Source: Apostichopus japonicus
Lineage: Eukaryota > Echinodermata > Holothuroidea > Aspidochirotida > Stichopodidae
Assembly: GCF_037975245.1 (NCBI RefSeq)
Contig: NC_092569.1
Location: 36,252,168-36,316,167 of the forward strand
Length of the DNA: 64,000 bases
Direction of reading: 5' to 3'
The position numbers and the translations under genes are program-made. Positions 22,711 through 35,640 of this stretch are shown here, piece after piece. The first letter of the stretch is position 1, and each line of letters opens with the position of its first letter. The notes under the pieces are model-generated. The model worked only from the letters and a program-made list of their open reading frames with translations. It was not told where the DNA came from and made no database searches.

Positions 22711-25700
22711 TCACATACTATTACTCTGTCAAAGTTGAAAAGGATATATTCAGGTGGTTCAAGTTGATTGCTTGACAAAATTCTGAAAATGTTCTGTATC
22801 TTTATTTCACAACCATACCCCTGCATAGCAAATTGTATGGCGATGATTATAACTTTCCCGAATTGTGTGATATTTTGTGGATACATCTGGCAACAGCGTA
22901 GAGAATGACGTCGCCATGGGCAATTAAGCAGAAAAACTGTGATTTGTAATGGAAATTTTATCTAGTCATAATGTGTTACAATCAATCAACTTTTTTCTCG
23001 GGTTAGGGAAATGATATTGAGATAGGGTTTTCGGTGTGCAACTAGCAAAGTGTAGATTCCTCCTCTCTAGGATAAGCGTTACATCGTCTGCCACCAAAAC
23101 AATGCTGTAATTTAGCAATAACAAAAAATATAAAAATGTAAAAACGAAAAGAAAAGAAAAAAGATAATGCAGTGAATGATCTAGATATCGTGTCACAACT
23201 GCTACTCAGTGCTCTCAAATTCATTGCTTAATAAATCTTTCCTCACTAATTAGCATCATGCACACTTATGTGGGATATGAACGTCAACTAACACTTTATC
23301 AAGCAGACAGACAAACAAGGTGTCAAAAGAAATTGAAGAACCAATGGGGATGGAGTTTTTTTTTTTAATCAAGGCATTTTCGAAAACTTGTGATAATTTA
23401 GACGTCGCTGATTACATAGTTCCTCACATGACCGGTAGTATAAATAAGAGGACTATTTTGTTATTTTGTCACGTACATAATTATTTATGGTATAAACTCT
23501 TTAAACAACTAAGGCCTTACCACATCTGTTGTTCGATTATTGAAGACAAAAAAAAAATCACACTCAATGTAACGTGATGATCAAGTACTAAAGGCATAAA
23601 TTCAGATCAGATAAACAATTTTGCAAGGAGGACCCATTATTACATCTAATGCCAAGTCAATACTTGGTACAAGTTCCGTTCTATGACATTGACATGTATA
23701 GAAATGATTGGAATACGTAGTTTTATATCATATATGAAAGAACTTAATGGGTTGAGCTATGAAGTAATTTTCGATTACGGACATGTATGCAAGAACAATT
23801 TTAAATTACTATATGAGACCAAAAGGACAGCTACGTTATATAATTATTCGCTCTTATCTTCGTTTAACCAAGACTTTATCCCATTTTGTTATTAAAACCA
23901 CTTTTATTATTCAAAAGTGCTCGTTTATTGCTATAGTCATATCATATTAATAAACTTTTAATTAATTGACGTTGTAAAATGAACACAGGAAAAGTGATTA
24001 AAATTACCCTTTTGTTGAAGATTATTCAATACTGGAAAAAGTTGGAAAATGTTGAGGTAATCTTATGGTTTGTGATTAAAAGTAAAGTTTTTTACCACAA
24101 TTTAATATGTAATGGCAATAATATTGAGAGTAACATTTAGTAAGAAAGAAACTGTTATCTGTCCAGGTTGGATTTCTATAAATTAATTTTCTGAGAAATG
24201 ACCCTTAAAACACGGAGGCACATGAATTAAAGTGGCTGGGCTACCTAGTCTAATACACAGACTATCAGGTCAGTTCCTGAGATGCAACACAAATCTCAAA
24301 TAGGCAAACATAAGACTTTTAGACCCTCAAATGATGTTTACAATGTATTACAAATTTGTCAAGGACAACTTGTATTCATGTTATCCAGAGATGTGCTTTA
24401 TAAGAATTTAATATAAAATATCTTTGGTTAGGTTATTAAAAATTGTAAAACAATGGATTACCATTGAGGCATGTAATAAGGAGCTGACGTATCCACCAAT
24501 TAAACATTTTTATCTGAATATCCTGAAAACCAGAATATATACAGAAACGTTCCTAGCTATCAATTTCTCTATTCGCTTGGACTATCACATATCGGGCTTT
24601 AAGCCATTCTTTCATAAATATATCTATCATCTATCTCTCAATATTATATGTCAAGCAGAACACCAACAGAGTCAAGAGATTACAAAACATGAATAGTTGG
24701 TACTGTTCATTATCAACGTTATTTACTGTACACGTACATTGAGCACAAGTAGATGTAATCAAAAGCTTCTTGGCATTGTTGCATTTCAATCTATGTTCAC
24801 AAAAGATCATTTTAAGACATCCACATAAAGTATAACTCCATTTAAACTCTTGAGCAGAGCAGTTTTACTGTTCGGACAAACTACACAGAAACAATGATAG
24901 GATAAACTATTGGTTTACTATAGTCTCTAACTACAATGTAACAAGTACTATTCCCACATCACAACAGATACACCTGTATACCAACACTGGGGGTGGGGTA
25001 TGGGCAGGGTTAAAACTGGGGTGGGGATGGGCAGGGTTATAACTGGGGTGTGGTATGAGAGGACCAGGGTCCGTCTGGAAGGTTACGGTTCTGTGTGTTA
25101 CAATCTTTTCCCTTTCACGAGAAATAGAAACACAGATTTAGGAATGCACAATATCAACAAATAAATACATCTTAGAACATTTGAAGGAAACCCCCCCCCC
25201 CCCCCAAGAAAAAACCCATCTTTCTGATGAAGACTTAATGGATGAGCGTGTATGTTTACATCCATGATTGATTCCCCATATTTCCCTTTAGTGACCCTTC
25301 TCTGTCCACCTTACTGACACCTCTGGAACTCTACCCCAACACATGCTTCTGAAAGACTAAATTATTGGATATATCACACCAAATAATGCAAACCACTAAC
25401 AATAATTGCAAAATAAACTACCAGATGCATATCTTTGCTTTAAGCCACTATGACAGATGGACCGCACACAACCAAGGTCAAAGCACAGGATCACCAAACC
25501 CAAACGGATGCTTGGTACTCCGCAGATAATCCATCTCAGATTAAACTGATCCTTTATAGTTAATGAAGTAGTAATTATTTAAATCATTTACAGTAAATCT
25601 ACACTTGCACAAGCCAATACCTAACTAGAACTAATGAAACTCTGTTGAAATGAAGGGGCAGAGGACTCAGCTTGACTCTTTCCTTTGAGCTTCTATACTG

Positions 25701-26392
25701 TCTGAACGATTTCTATTATTATTTTCCAGGGGTGTAGCTACTTCAATTTCTAGGAGCCCAACATATTCATAGGGCGGAGGCTTGAGGTTGGAATGACACA
25801 AGCGCTCCCCAAGGGCCTACGGCCCCTGTTGGGGTCCAGAGGCAACGCCAAGGTGGGGGACCATTGGTGGTTCCCCGAAAGCTCTGGGGTATTTACAAAA
25901 TTGTTGGTATTAGAATAAAGCATTTAATTAAATGGTATTTGATGCGCACTAAACAGACCACAAAAATCACCATTTGTCTTCAGCCATCTTCTGATGGCGC
26001 TGCATACTAAGGATTGTGGTCTTTCAGTGCAACGCTTACAGCGTTAACACTCTTCATTTCTTTCAGCTAGCTTGAAAGTCTCCCCCTAATTTGACAGTCT
26101 CCCTCTATTATGGTCTTTACTACTGATCAGAAACTTCACAACATGTCAAGGACTAAAAAATCAAAGAAAATCTGATAAGATACATACGGTGAAGAAATTC
26201 AACGCATTAGTTTTTTTTTTTTTGAAATATATTGTTTGCTAAGGAAGGAAAGGAAGTATGGTGCTATTAAAAGATTCTTAATTTTTATCCTATAGCCAAC
26301 TTGTGACAAATAGTAAACAGTAAACTCCTATGGATACTGAATGTTGCAGTCTGTGTATATTATTATCACGGTGCATCTTCGTAAATATGTTC
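22711..26392. other. downstream flank of A3
   Basis: This non-coding block matches 4780-9780 but without the two hAT-like insertions found there. It holds a two-copy 28-bp minisatellite (24985-25050), a C-tract (about 25191) and the old CAGGGGTGTAGCTAC remnant (about 25728). Short open stretches are not preserved in other copies. Confidence 0.6.
23230..23235 (+). terminator. putative polyadenylation signal of A3
   Basis: AATAAA lies 520 bases after the stop in the conserved context CATTGCTTAATAAATC, with a downstream CTTATGTGGG. Confidence 0.35.
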
Positions 26393-27190
26393 CTGCAGCA
26401 GGCTAATGTTTGCATTGTGGTAGATAGGGCCTACGTTCATTTACTTATCTTTATTGCAACATCAGGACGGAAAACACCGGCTTTAAAATTAACTATAAGT
26501 GTACAATGACTGTATCTATATATACTCATATTGAAAGAAGAAGCACCACAAATACAACTCATAGTTACAGGTCTGAATTCTTGACTGACAGCTTGGAATA
26601 CTGGAAGGTAATCCATTCATTCTTACATAATTACCATATTCATTAGCGTACACAGGATTTCAAAAGTGGAGGAGGGGGAGGGGAGTCAAAATATCCCCCG
26701 ACTGATTAACTTCAATGGGGTGGAATTTTGTGGAAGGGCCAGGGGTCAATGAACCTATTTTTAAATAAAGGAGGGAGCTGCACTTGGGACATTGTGGTTG
26801 ACCCCTGTAAAGTGGGTATAGGGGTCCGCCCTCAGAATTTTTTCTTATATAAGTTTTAAACGTCAAAGAATGGATTTCTATACATGTAACTCTAAGTACG
26901 GTACAATTTTTTTAATTAATAATTAATAAAAAAATCCTGCAACAGGCTAATGTTTGCATTGTAATAGACAGGGCCTACGTGCATTTACTTATCTTTATTG
27001 CAACATCAGCACGGAAAACACCGGCTTTAAAATTAACTATAGATGTACAATGACAATAGCTATATAGACTTGAAGGAATCTTGAAGGAATAAACACCACA
27101 AATACATCACATAATTACAGGTCTGAATTCTTGACTGACAGCTTGGAATCCATTTCAGAATACTGGAAGGTAATGTATTCATTCTTACAT
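26393..27190. repeat. direct duplication of an A-downstream segment
   Basis: A segment starting GCAGCAGGCTAATG at about 26395 recurs as CAACAGGCTAATG at about 26941. It continues through AACATCAGGACGGAAAACACCGG and the GGTCTGAATTCTTGACTG segment. The first copy runs on into the usual block; the second leads to the junction near 27205. Confidence 0.7.
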
Positions 27191-27550
27191 AATTACAGGT
27201 CTGAATGTAACTTCAGTCGGTCCCAAAAAAAGCTAATTGGTCTACTAGCTGTACACCCCTTAAGATACGATAAACTGAATTTGACGTACTAAAGAGACTA
27301 TAAAATTTACTAATGATACCGACGATTCGACGAAGATTTGAATTCAAAGAAACCTTCTGCTGAGCAGAGAAAGTCGACGGAGATTGCCATATCCGGGCAT
27401 CTAAAGGTGCCAAATATAAAATATGGAATCTTCTTTCGGGCCCATTTCCATTGATGCACTGTTCCTTGCTGCACCACCACCGCAGACCTACACACCCGAT
27501 AAACCCGGTTCAAGTTTGCCCGCTAACCTTTGAGTTATTTTATTGAAAAC
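27191..27550. other. junction where the B segment is missing
   Basis: To about 27205 the sequence follows the A-downstream block (as at about 10410). From CAGTCGGTCCC on it follows the end of the B-downstream block (as at about 16958). Everything that lies between them after A1, about 6.5 kb including B2, is absent here. Confidence 0.65.
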
Positions 27551-29205
27551 CGGGTAATTCTTAGGAAAATTAACAGGCTATTGAAAACCGAAGTTTGCAA
27601 AGGCTCATGGTAGTAATTGGGCATGATTGATTCATGTAGAGGAATACTTGTTACAAATCGTTACCAGTTTTCATTTTTTCGTGTTTTTTCATGACTTTTC
27701 ATAATTATATCTTATTTATTGTCTATTGATCATGTTATCAGTTCAATGCGTTGCCAAAGATTATCTTTTTCATCCAAGCCACCATAAATGAACAATTCCT
27801 CAAAAGGAGAGGGGACCCTACCTCCCCTTAGACTCCTCCCCAGCACGGTTTGACAAACTTGGAAGGATACGCCCGGATGCTCACTATTCTAGGTACGCCA
27901 CTGCGTATACTTAGACCCTGAACTGTCAATTCTGTCTCATGTTGCAATACAAGACGGAAATACCCGTACACATAATTAACTTCGTGATTATATATAAGCA
28001 CTGGATTACAGACATTACAGGCATTACATACCAAAGAGACGGGACAAATTACTTCACACCTAGCCACTGCATCGAACAATTGCGAGTTGACTGCTCTTTG
28101 GTTGAATATTTAAAGTCTGAAGTAGTTTCACGTAAGTAGAATTATTTGTTTCTATTCAAGCTCCTTAAGAATCGATGTTTATTTGTTGGTTTTCGCACAA
28201 AGAAACCTCCACTTCACGACAATGGTAAATCGATCAGCAGTCGAAGGTAGGTTTTGAAATTGAACCATTTGGCATAAAAGACGTGAGTTCCATAGTCCAT
28301 ATGTTAATTTTCCAACGGATCGTGATGTTGTACCAATAATATGCTTTTTTTGTACGAACAACAATATTTCGGCTTCATGTTTTTAGCCTACGTAGGTTGT
28401 AACTCACTGATGAAAGACATGTTTCTTTTTTAGTCTTCAGTTATGACATCAATTCCTAGGCTGTAAGTCATGCTATAACATAGTCTAAGTGAAAGCACAG
28501 CACAAACTGATACGATTATTTGTATTAAGCTGCAGTTTAGATCATGTTCAGATCTGTAAGCCTATAGTGATGTGATTGACACAGAACAAACGATTATTGT
28601 AAAGTGTAACACTTTAAATAAAACTGCCACTGTCAATATTTATTAAGAAGACCACTTCCCCCACCCCAATCACGCCCCCGCGTAGCGTTAACTGTTAGTG
28701 AGTTAAAGTACTTCACGACATACGTAGCATGTCTGCATTAAATATAAATTGGGAAATCAATTGTGTAATGTAACGGATGAAGAACAACCTTCACCTGCAT
28801 AATTATTATTACAAATACACAGCAGAGTTTTAGCAAGCTCACTTAGATATTCGATATTAGTGTACCCATCACTCAGTTCCAGACTGGTCAAATCCAGAAT
28901 TTCATAAAGGATATATAACTATATGGTCGCTGAACTCGAGTCCATGTGTAAGGGAAGGAGGGTTGTGAGAATCCTCACACCTGAACAACATAAAAATAAA
29001 CGTCAAATGACTGAGTTAAACATAGACCTGGCAACTGAAGCAAAAATTCATTAGATTCAAGAAAACTTCTTTTTTTTAAACCTCGGCTCTAATTTTTTTT
29101 TTTAAAGTAATTTACTCCCATGCCCCAGCCTCAACCCAGGATCAGCGTATGCGATCTATCCTTTTGAGCCTTTGGCAAGATATGGGTCTGTTTCACAAAC
29201 CTAAG
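27551..29205. other. upstream flank of A4
   Basis: This is an A-upstream block without the CR1-like insertion. The site at 29201-29214 (CTAAGTATATATAG) is uninterrupted. A donor-like GTAAGT lies at 28132. No coding region is seen. Confidence 0.6.
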
Positions 29206-29213
29206 TATATATA
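29206..29213 (+). promoter_or_regulatory. TATA-like box of A4
   Basis: TATATATA lies 82 bases before the start codon, in a context shared with A1 and A6. Confidence 0.4.
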
Positions 29214-29287
29214 GACGTTTGTATGCAACACAATTTTCTGAAAGATTCTTCTTAAATTTTGTTTATCATAATAGCTTTTCCCAAACG

Positions 29288-32200
29288 ATGGACGTGAAGG
29301 AAGGATTTTGCTGGAGGTGTAACTTAAAGTTACGAAAAGGAATGGTTATCTGCGATTCGTGTAAAATCGCTCAATACTGCAGTCAAAAGTGCAAAAAAGC
29401 TGACCAGCTACGTCACAAAAGTGTAGAATGTCCTACATGGTCAACCAAAACGTGCGGACATTGTCAGAAAATTGGAGCTAAATATGAAGTAAGTTATACA
29501 CAGGTTGTATTTATACACGAAGCAAGGTCACAGGAGGAGCAAGGGGTTATGCGGGCATAGGCGTAGGAGGCTGGGGGGGGGGCTGGGTTCTGCAGCCCCC
29601 AATAATTTGCAGTGTGTTTTTCATTTCTTCTGGGGTGAAAATTCGGCAATATGCAGAGAATTTTTCGGGCATCTACTGAAAGAATAATAAATTGCAATGT
29701 GTTTTTCAATTTTTTGGTGAATATTTGGGCAATATGCTGAGAATTTTTCGAGCACCTACTGAAAGAAGAATAATTTGCAATGTGTTTTTCAAAAATTTTG
29801 GTGAAATTCGGTCAATATGCTGATAATTTTTCCGGGCACCTACCAGTGGCGGAGCGTCCATACAGTCAGAGGGGCAGATTCCCCCCTGACGGACTCAAAT
29901 GGACTGCTGGCGCCCTTTTCAGCTTTTTACCACTTTTTACTTATTCGCGATTAATGACTTTTCTATTGCGCTCTCAAATACCTATTGACATTTGTCACAT
30001 TTTATTGGTGCAATTTTCTGACAAATGGCGATAACACCTCTTTATTCTTTGTTTATCTGCAAATTAGCAAGGCCTGGAAAGGGTCATTCCGGCGATCTAG
30101 GGAGTATCTTTACTAAAAAAAATCTGTACGCTCCGCTCCTACAGACCATTCTCTCCCCCTGACCAATACTCCTAGCTCCGCCACTGGCACGTACTGAAAG
30201 ATGAATAATTTGCAATGTGTTTTTCAATGGTTAAACTTATATTATTTTTATTATTATTATTTTTGTAACGACTTCCCCAATAATTATAACCAATATGGAA
30301 GGGTAATAACACGGAAAATGATTGTATGTTATTTTTCATGTGATGTAATAACCGAAAAATGCCTACATGATATGCACATTAACATGTGGAAAGAGCGCGG
30401 AGCGCGCGAAAAAATGTTGGTTACATTTTTCGGGCAAGTTATTACAGCCCACCCCCCCTCCCCCCCCCCCGATCAAATGAGGCTCCTGAAAGTTTACTCA
30501 CATATAAATACGTAGAATTGTGTATGGTTATTCATTTTAACAAGAACATGTCGTCACATGAATATGCAAGTAATCGTTTAAAAATCATTTTAGAGCTTCA
30601 CTTCAGTAACAAATTCAGCAGATTTATGTAGCGAAACTTTATGGATGGAGTTAGCAACAGTTTCTTTTTCTAATTTCTTCTCTAGTGTGCTGATTGCTTG
30701 ACAACGAATTACTGTAATGTTGATTGTCAGAAGCGACACTGGAAACGGTATAAACCTGTTTGTCAAAGTTGGAAAGGAAGAGTAAAGCAAACAGCATTGC
30801 GACCGCTGATATATATTCAAGATTTTCCTTATTACTTCAGTAATTCTTTCGCTAATGATCTCCTAAATCTAGAAAATAATGAAGGAGAGGGCAGTTCATC
30901 ATCTGCTGACCTTAGCAACAATGACAAAATCACTTCCGACTTAAGCATTTTACTTCCTGCTTGCGGTGACCTACGTCATATGATCCAGACGGTGTATTCA
31001 CTCCCTGTAAACTTCACTGGTATCCTGAAGTTTGTTTTGAATGATATTGATCCGTTCGTCATGGCCAGAAATGCCCTTCTTCTCTACATGTTTAGTTCAT
31101 CAAAAGACGACACCGCTCCGATTGTTTCGTCCATTTGGCTGTCTCTCCTTCTCTCTGAGGAAGAGTATTCCTTCCTCCAAGACTCCCTCAAAAATCTAAC
31201 CGAGATGGACTCCATGCAACTGAAGAAGAGAACGAACGGTGTGCTTGAAGTAAGTGAGAGGTCCTACAACACTTTGCGTGGAGTATGGCTTGGCTGGAAG
31301 AACCTCGAGGCAGGGACATGGACACATTTTGGTGACTTTATTAGAAATCAGAGGAACGTAATGTTTGCCCTCGACCCTTTAGCAGTTAAAGGCACCAATG
31401 CATACATCGAACAAGTTCCGAAGCGGCACGCACCGTCGATTCGCAAATGGATTGAAGATGGTGTAATAACTTCCGGAGATAAACGACTAGGAAAGACCTT
31501 GCGGTATTGCAACCCGACATTCACTGGTCGTCAACTGGGCGAGAGTTTCCGACCAGGGGAGTCCATTCCTCATGATTTTGTATTTCAATACTGCGTCAGA
31601 TGTGATTGTATTCCGTTTCAGATGTGGGATTATCTTGATATGATTCAACACATCGACTGTGACTCGGTCACCGAAATGTGTCATGCCTTCACCACTGATT
31701 GCGTCATCAAAGCTACGAAAATGATGAATGAGAAACGACTGATCATAAAGACCTTCATTGAAGATTTTCTTAACATTGAATCATTTCTGACCGACAGTCC
31801 GAAATTTGATCGTATTTTCACATCCAATCTGATAGATTATCACCAAGTGGGAAAGGTGCTGGGGACACTTGAGCCCCTCCTTAACAAGGAGAACCCCCAC
31901 GCTGTCATCTTGACGGAAACCTTTAACTGGCATGCGGGGGTGGAGGGTGCGGATCTACCAACTGATGGGAAAGTCCAATCAAGTTTGTTCCTTCGTGCAG
32001 CAAGGGATGTAGATCCAACGATGAAACGGTTCTCTTCTATGAAGGACATGAATTATAACTTCACTCGTGAATATTATAATAATATGGATTACTTCATATC
32101 TTACCTCAGAGGCAGAAAGCTCAATGATTCAGGCAAGTTTCGCTACGAAGGAACTAAACCAAAATTACCCACATGGTCTGATGTGAAAAAGTGGGGAGGG

Positions 32201-32329
32201 TTACACCTCCGCGACTTTCGCGCCGCTCGGCATAAGGTTGTTCCATTTTCCCGAAGGGTGAACGCTCGCGCGGTAAACATGCAGCGTGGCAGTGTTCGTA
32301 CCCTTGAATGGTATCGGAAGGAGGTTTAA
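29288..32329 (+). CDS. A4: double-MYND zinc finger, DUF4470-type protein
   Basis: Exon 1 is 29288-29488 and exon 2 is 30686-32329. The intron is GTAAGT...CTCTAG in phase 0, giving 614 residues. It is 1197 bases long against 293 in A1, because of repeat DNA and a hAT-like MITE inside it. Both MYND fingers are complete; C56 and C59 are followed by K-I-G-A-K-Y-E at the exon end. PACGDLR and LNDIDPF are intact. The copy is nearly identical to pseudogene A6 over exon 2 and the 3' flank, so these two are the most recent A pair. The upstream region has the ancestral TATA site without the CR1-like insertion. It is open throughout and is the best candidate for an active copy of the A4/A6 lineage. Confidence 0.87.
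29601..30240. repeat. 82-86-bp tandem repeat in the A4 intron, interrupted by a MITE
   Basis: Units start near 29601, 29687, 29769 and 30204, each with AATAATTTGCAATGTG followed by GTTTTTCA. They also contain GGCAATATGCTGAGAATTTT and CACCTACTGAAAGA. The MITE at 29844-30186 sits inside the third unit. A G-run at the left and a C-run at about 30453 bound the inserted DNA, which is missing from the introns of A1, A3 and A6. Confidence 0.75.
29844..30186. mobile_element. short hAT-like MITE, 343 bp, in the A4 intron
   Basis: The ends are CAGTGGCGGAG and CTCCGCCACTG. The 8-bp duplications are GCACCTAC (29836-29843) and GCACGTAC (30187-30194), one mismatch. It is in the same orientation as 13373-13765. 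Confidence 0.85.
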
Positions 32330-34712
32330 TCACATACTATGACTAAGGCAAAGCTGATGAGGATATTCAGGTGGTTCAAGTTGATTGCTTGACAAAATTG
32401 TTGAAAATCTTCTAATTCAAACCCACACATCCCTGCATAGCAAAGTGTATGGCGAAGACTATAACTTTCTCGAATTGTGTGATATTTTGTGAATACATCT
32501 GGCAACAGCGCAGATAATGGGCAATTAAGCTGAAAACTTTGATTTCTTTATACTATGTAAATCGTTTAGCCAAGGAGGGAATAATATTTCGTCGAAAACA
32601 TTTCTTTTTAAATATTGAGAACAAATGGCAGCGTTGAGAAAACATTCGAAATGATTCATATTTCAATGATATCACAACGAACAGCTTATTTAAGGAAAAT
32701 GACGCTTTTCAGAGAAGAATTATCTCAAATCGGATCACGAACATCTACTGTGATCCACTTACTGAAGTAATGGAAAGTTTATCCAGTCATAATGTGTTAC
32801 AATCAATCTACTTTTTTCTCGAGTTAGGGGAATGATATTGATATAAGGTTCTCGGTGTGCAACTAGCAAAGTGTAGATTCTTCCTTTGTAGGATAAGCGT
32901 TACATCGTCTGCCACCAAAGCAATGCTGTATCTTAGCAACCACAACAAATTAAAAACATAAAAAAGAAAAGAAAAAGAAAAGAAAAAGAAAAAGGGAAAG
33001 ATAATCCAGTGAATGATTTAGATATCGTGTCATAACTGCTACTCATTGCTTTCAAGTTCATTGCTTAATAAATCTTTCCTCACTCATTAGCATCATGTAC
33101 ACTTATGCGAGATATGAACGTCAACTGACATTACATATCGTGCAAATAAACAAGATGTCGAAGAAAACTTGAAGAATGCAATGAGGATGCATTTTGTTTA
33201 CTCGAGGCATTTTCGAAAACCTGTGATAATTTAGACGTCGCTGAATACATAGTTCCTCGTCACGTTCGTAATTATTTATGGTATAAACTATTTAAATAGG
33301 TAATGCCTTACCACGTCTCTCTCAATCACTCTCAATGTAACGTGCTGATGAAGAAATTAAGCCATTAAAAAGACTGTTCAGATAAACCATGCTGCCAGGA
33401 GGACGTATTATTACATTCAATGCTAAGTCAACACTTACTACAAATTCCGTTCTATGACATTGAGATATATTGTAAATGATTGTAATACGTAGTTTTATAT
33501 CATATATGAAATAACTTAATGGGTTGAGCTATGAAGTAATTTTCGATTACGGACACGTCTGCAAGAACAATTTTAAATTACTATATGAGACCAAAAGGAC
33601 ACATACGTTTTATAATTATTCGCTCTTATCTTCGTATAACCAAGACTTTATCCCATTTTGTTATTAAAACCACTTTTATTATTCAAAAGGGCTCCGTTGT
33701 TGCACTATTAATATCAAATTAATAAACTTGTAATTAATTGTTGTTGTAAAATGAGCAAAAGAAAAGTGATTTCAATTACCCTTTCGTTGAAGATTATTAA
33801 AATACTGGAAAAAGTTGGAGAATGTTCAGGTAATCTTATGATTTGTGTAAAAGTAAAGATTTTACCACAATTTAATATGTAATGGCAATAATATTGAAGA
33901 GTAACATTTAGTAAGAAAGAAACTGTTACCTGTCCAGGTTAGATTTTTCTATAACTTTTTGAGAAATGACACTTTAAACATGGGTCACATGAATTAAAGT
34001 GGCTGGCTAACTAGACTAATACACAGACCATCAGGCCAGTTCCTCGGATGCAACACAAATCTCATTAGATAAACATACGGCTTTTAGACCGTCAAATGAT
34101 GTTAACAATGTATTACAAATTTGTCAAGGACAAATTGTGTTCATATTATCCAAAGGTGTGCTTTATAAGTAGTTAATATAAAATATCTTTGGTTAGGATA
34201 TTAATAATGGTAAACTAATGGAATACCATTTAGGCATGTAATAAGGAGCTGACATTTTCACCAATTAAACATTTTACCTGAATATCCTGAAAACCAGAAT
34301 ATACACAGAAACGTTCCTAGCTATCAATTTCTCTGTTCTCTTGGCCAATCACAGATTGTGCCATAAGCTATTCTTAAATAAATATATCTATCATTTATCT
34401 CTCAATATTATGTAAAGCAGAACACCAACAGAGTCATTATCAATGTTATTTTCTGTACACGTACATTGGGCACAAATAGATGTAATCAAAAGCTTCTTGG
34501 CATTGTTGCAGTTCAATCTATGTTCACAAAAGATCATTTTAAGACATCCACATAAAGTATAACTCCATTTAAACTCTTGAGCAGAGCAGTTTTACTGTTC
34601 GGACAAAGTACACAGAAAGAATGATAGGGTTAACTATGGGTTTACTATAGTCTCTAACTACAATGTAACAAGTACTATTCCCACATCACAACAGATACAC
34701 CTGTATACCAAC
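32330..34712. other. 3' flank of A4
   Basis: This non-coding block is almost identical to 59830-62204 after A6, including an A-rich GAAAA-type tract at about 32965. No gene is seen. Confidence 0.6.
33067..33072 (+). terminator. putative polyadenylation signal of A4
   Basis: AATAAA lies 738 bases after the stop, in the context shared with the other A copies. Confidence 0.35.
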
Positions 34713-34972
34713 ACTGGGGGTGGGGGATGGGCAGGTTTATAACTGGGGTGGGGGATGGGCAGGGTTATAACTGGGGTGGGGGATGGGCAGGGTTAAAACT
34801 GGGGTGGGGCATGGGCAGGGATATAACTGGGGTGGGGGTGGGCAGGGTTATAACTGGGGTGGAGATTGGCAGGGTTATGACTGGAGTGGGGATTGGCAGG
34901 GTTATGACTGGGGTGGGGGATGGGCAGCATTATAACTGGGGGGTGGGGGATGGGCAGGGTTATAACTGGGGT
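34713..34972. repeat. 28-bp minisatellite, nine copies
   Basis: There are nine units of the type TGGGGTGGGGGATGGGCAG plus GGTTATAAC. Variant units six and seven (GATTGGCAG with TATGAC) occur in the same order in the A6 block, so the array was duplicated as a whole. Confidence 0.88.
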
Positions 34973-35110
34973 GCGGTATGAGAGGACCAGGGTCCGACTG
35001 GAAGGTTACGGTTCTGTGTGTTACAATCTTTGCCATTTTACGAGAGATAGAAACACAGATTTAGGAATGCACAATATCAACAAATAAATACATCTTAGAA
35101 CATTTCAAGA

Positions 35111-35440
35111 GGGGAGAGGGGAGAGGGGAGAGGGGAGAGGGGAGAGGGGAGAGGGGAGAGGGGAGAGGGGAGAGGGGAGAGGGGAGAGGGGAGAGGGGAG
35201 AGGGGAGAGGGGAGAGGGGAGAGGGGAGAGGGGAGAGGGGAGAGGGGAGAGGGGAGAGGGGAGAGGGGAGAGGGGAGAGGGGAGAGGGGAGAGGGGAGAG
35301 GGGAGAGGGGAGAGGGGAGAGGGGAGAGGGGAGAGGGGAGAGGGGAGAGGGGAGAGGGGAGAGGGGAGAGGGGAGAGGGGAGAGGGGAGAGGGGAGAGGG
35401 GAGAGGGGAGAGGGGAGAGGGGAGAGGGGAGAGGGGAGAG
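35111..35440. repeat. 7-bp minisatellite (GGGGAGA), about 47 copies
   Basis: This is an uninterrupted 330-base run of one heptamer, strongly purine-biased on the plus strand. It starts where the A-downstream block breaks off after CTTAGAACATTT and ends against the laminin-like fragment. The run shows no visible variants, which suggests a young or unstable array, or a collapsed assembly. Confidence 0.93.
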
Positions 35441-35443
35441 TGA

Positions 35444-35637
35444 ATAATCACAATATTGGCCTTGAATAATTTCTTGTTCCCCAGGTCGAAAGACATCGGC
35501 GGTATTTCCAGTGAGTTTACAATACCGTTCACCTGGGAAGGAAAAGCCTTCTCCGCAAATAGCAGTTGCTTGGATATTTTTTCCTTCCGCAACATTGAAG
35601 TAAGCTGGATTAAGAACAAACGTTTGTTGTTGAGTTT
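35444..35637 (-). pseudogene. orphan laminin alpha N-terminal (LamNT) exon fragment
   Basis: On the minus strand the translation contains [28 protein letters not shown] and IIQGQYCDY. This matches the start of the laminin N-terminal domain of alpha chains of the alpha-3/5 type, where the pattern PxYFNxAEG...CGE...YCKLxG...IQGQYCD is characteristic. A plausible acceptor (TTTACTAAAAG) lies just before the exon at 35638. After QYCDY the frame runs into the 7-bp minisatellite, where the domain should continue, so the exon is truncated. No further LamNT or LamEGF sequence was found in the window. It could be a captured gene fragment, or the edge of a real laminin gene broken by rearrangement or assembly. 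Confidence 0.65.
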
Positions 35638-35640
35638 CTT

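Noticed and set aside
34713-34972. Regularly spaced repeats resembling a CRISPR array
   Set aside because: The units are contiguous without unique spacers and the genome is eukaryotic.
34727-34981. Glycine-rich open frame
   Set aside because: It is a translation of the 28-bp minisatellite; the corresponding stretch near 62275 is open for the same reason.
35095-35619. Minus-strand frames with a long SPLSPLP-type repeat
   Set aside because: They arise from the 7-bp minisatellite, which is open in all frames; only the laminin-like beginning has coding character.
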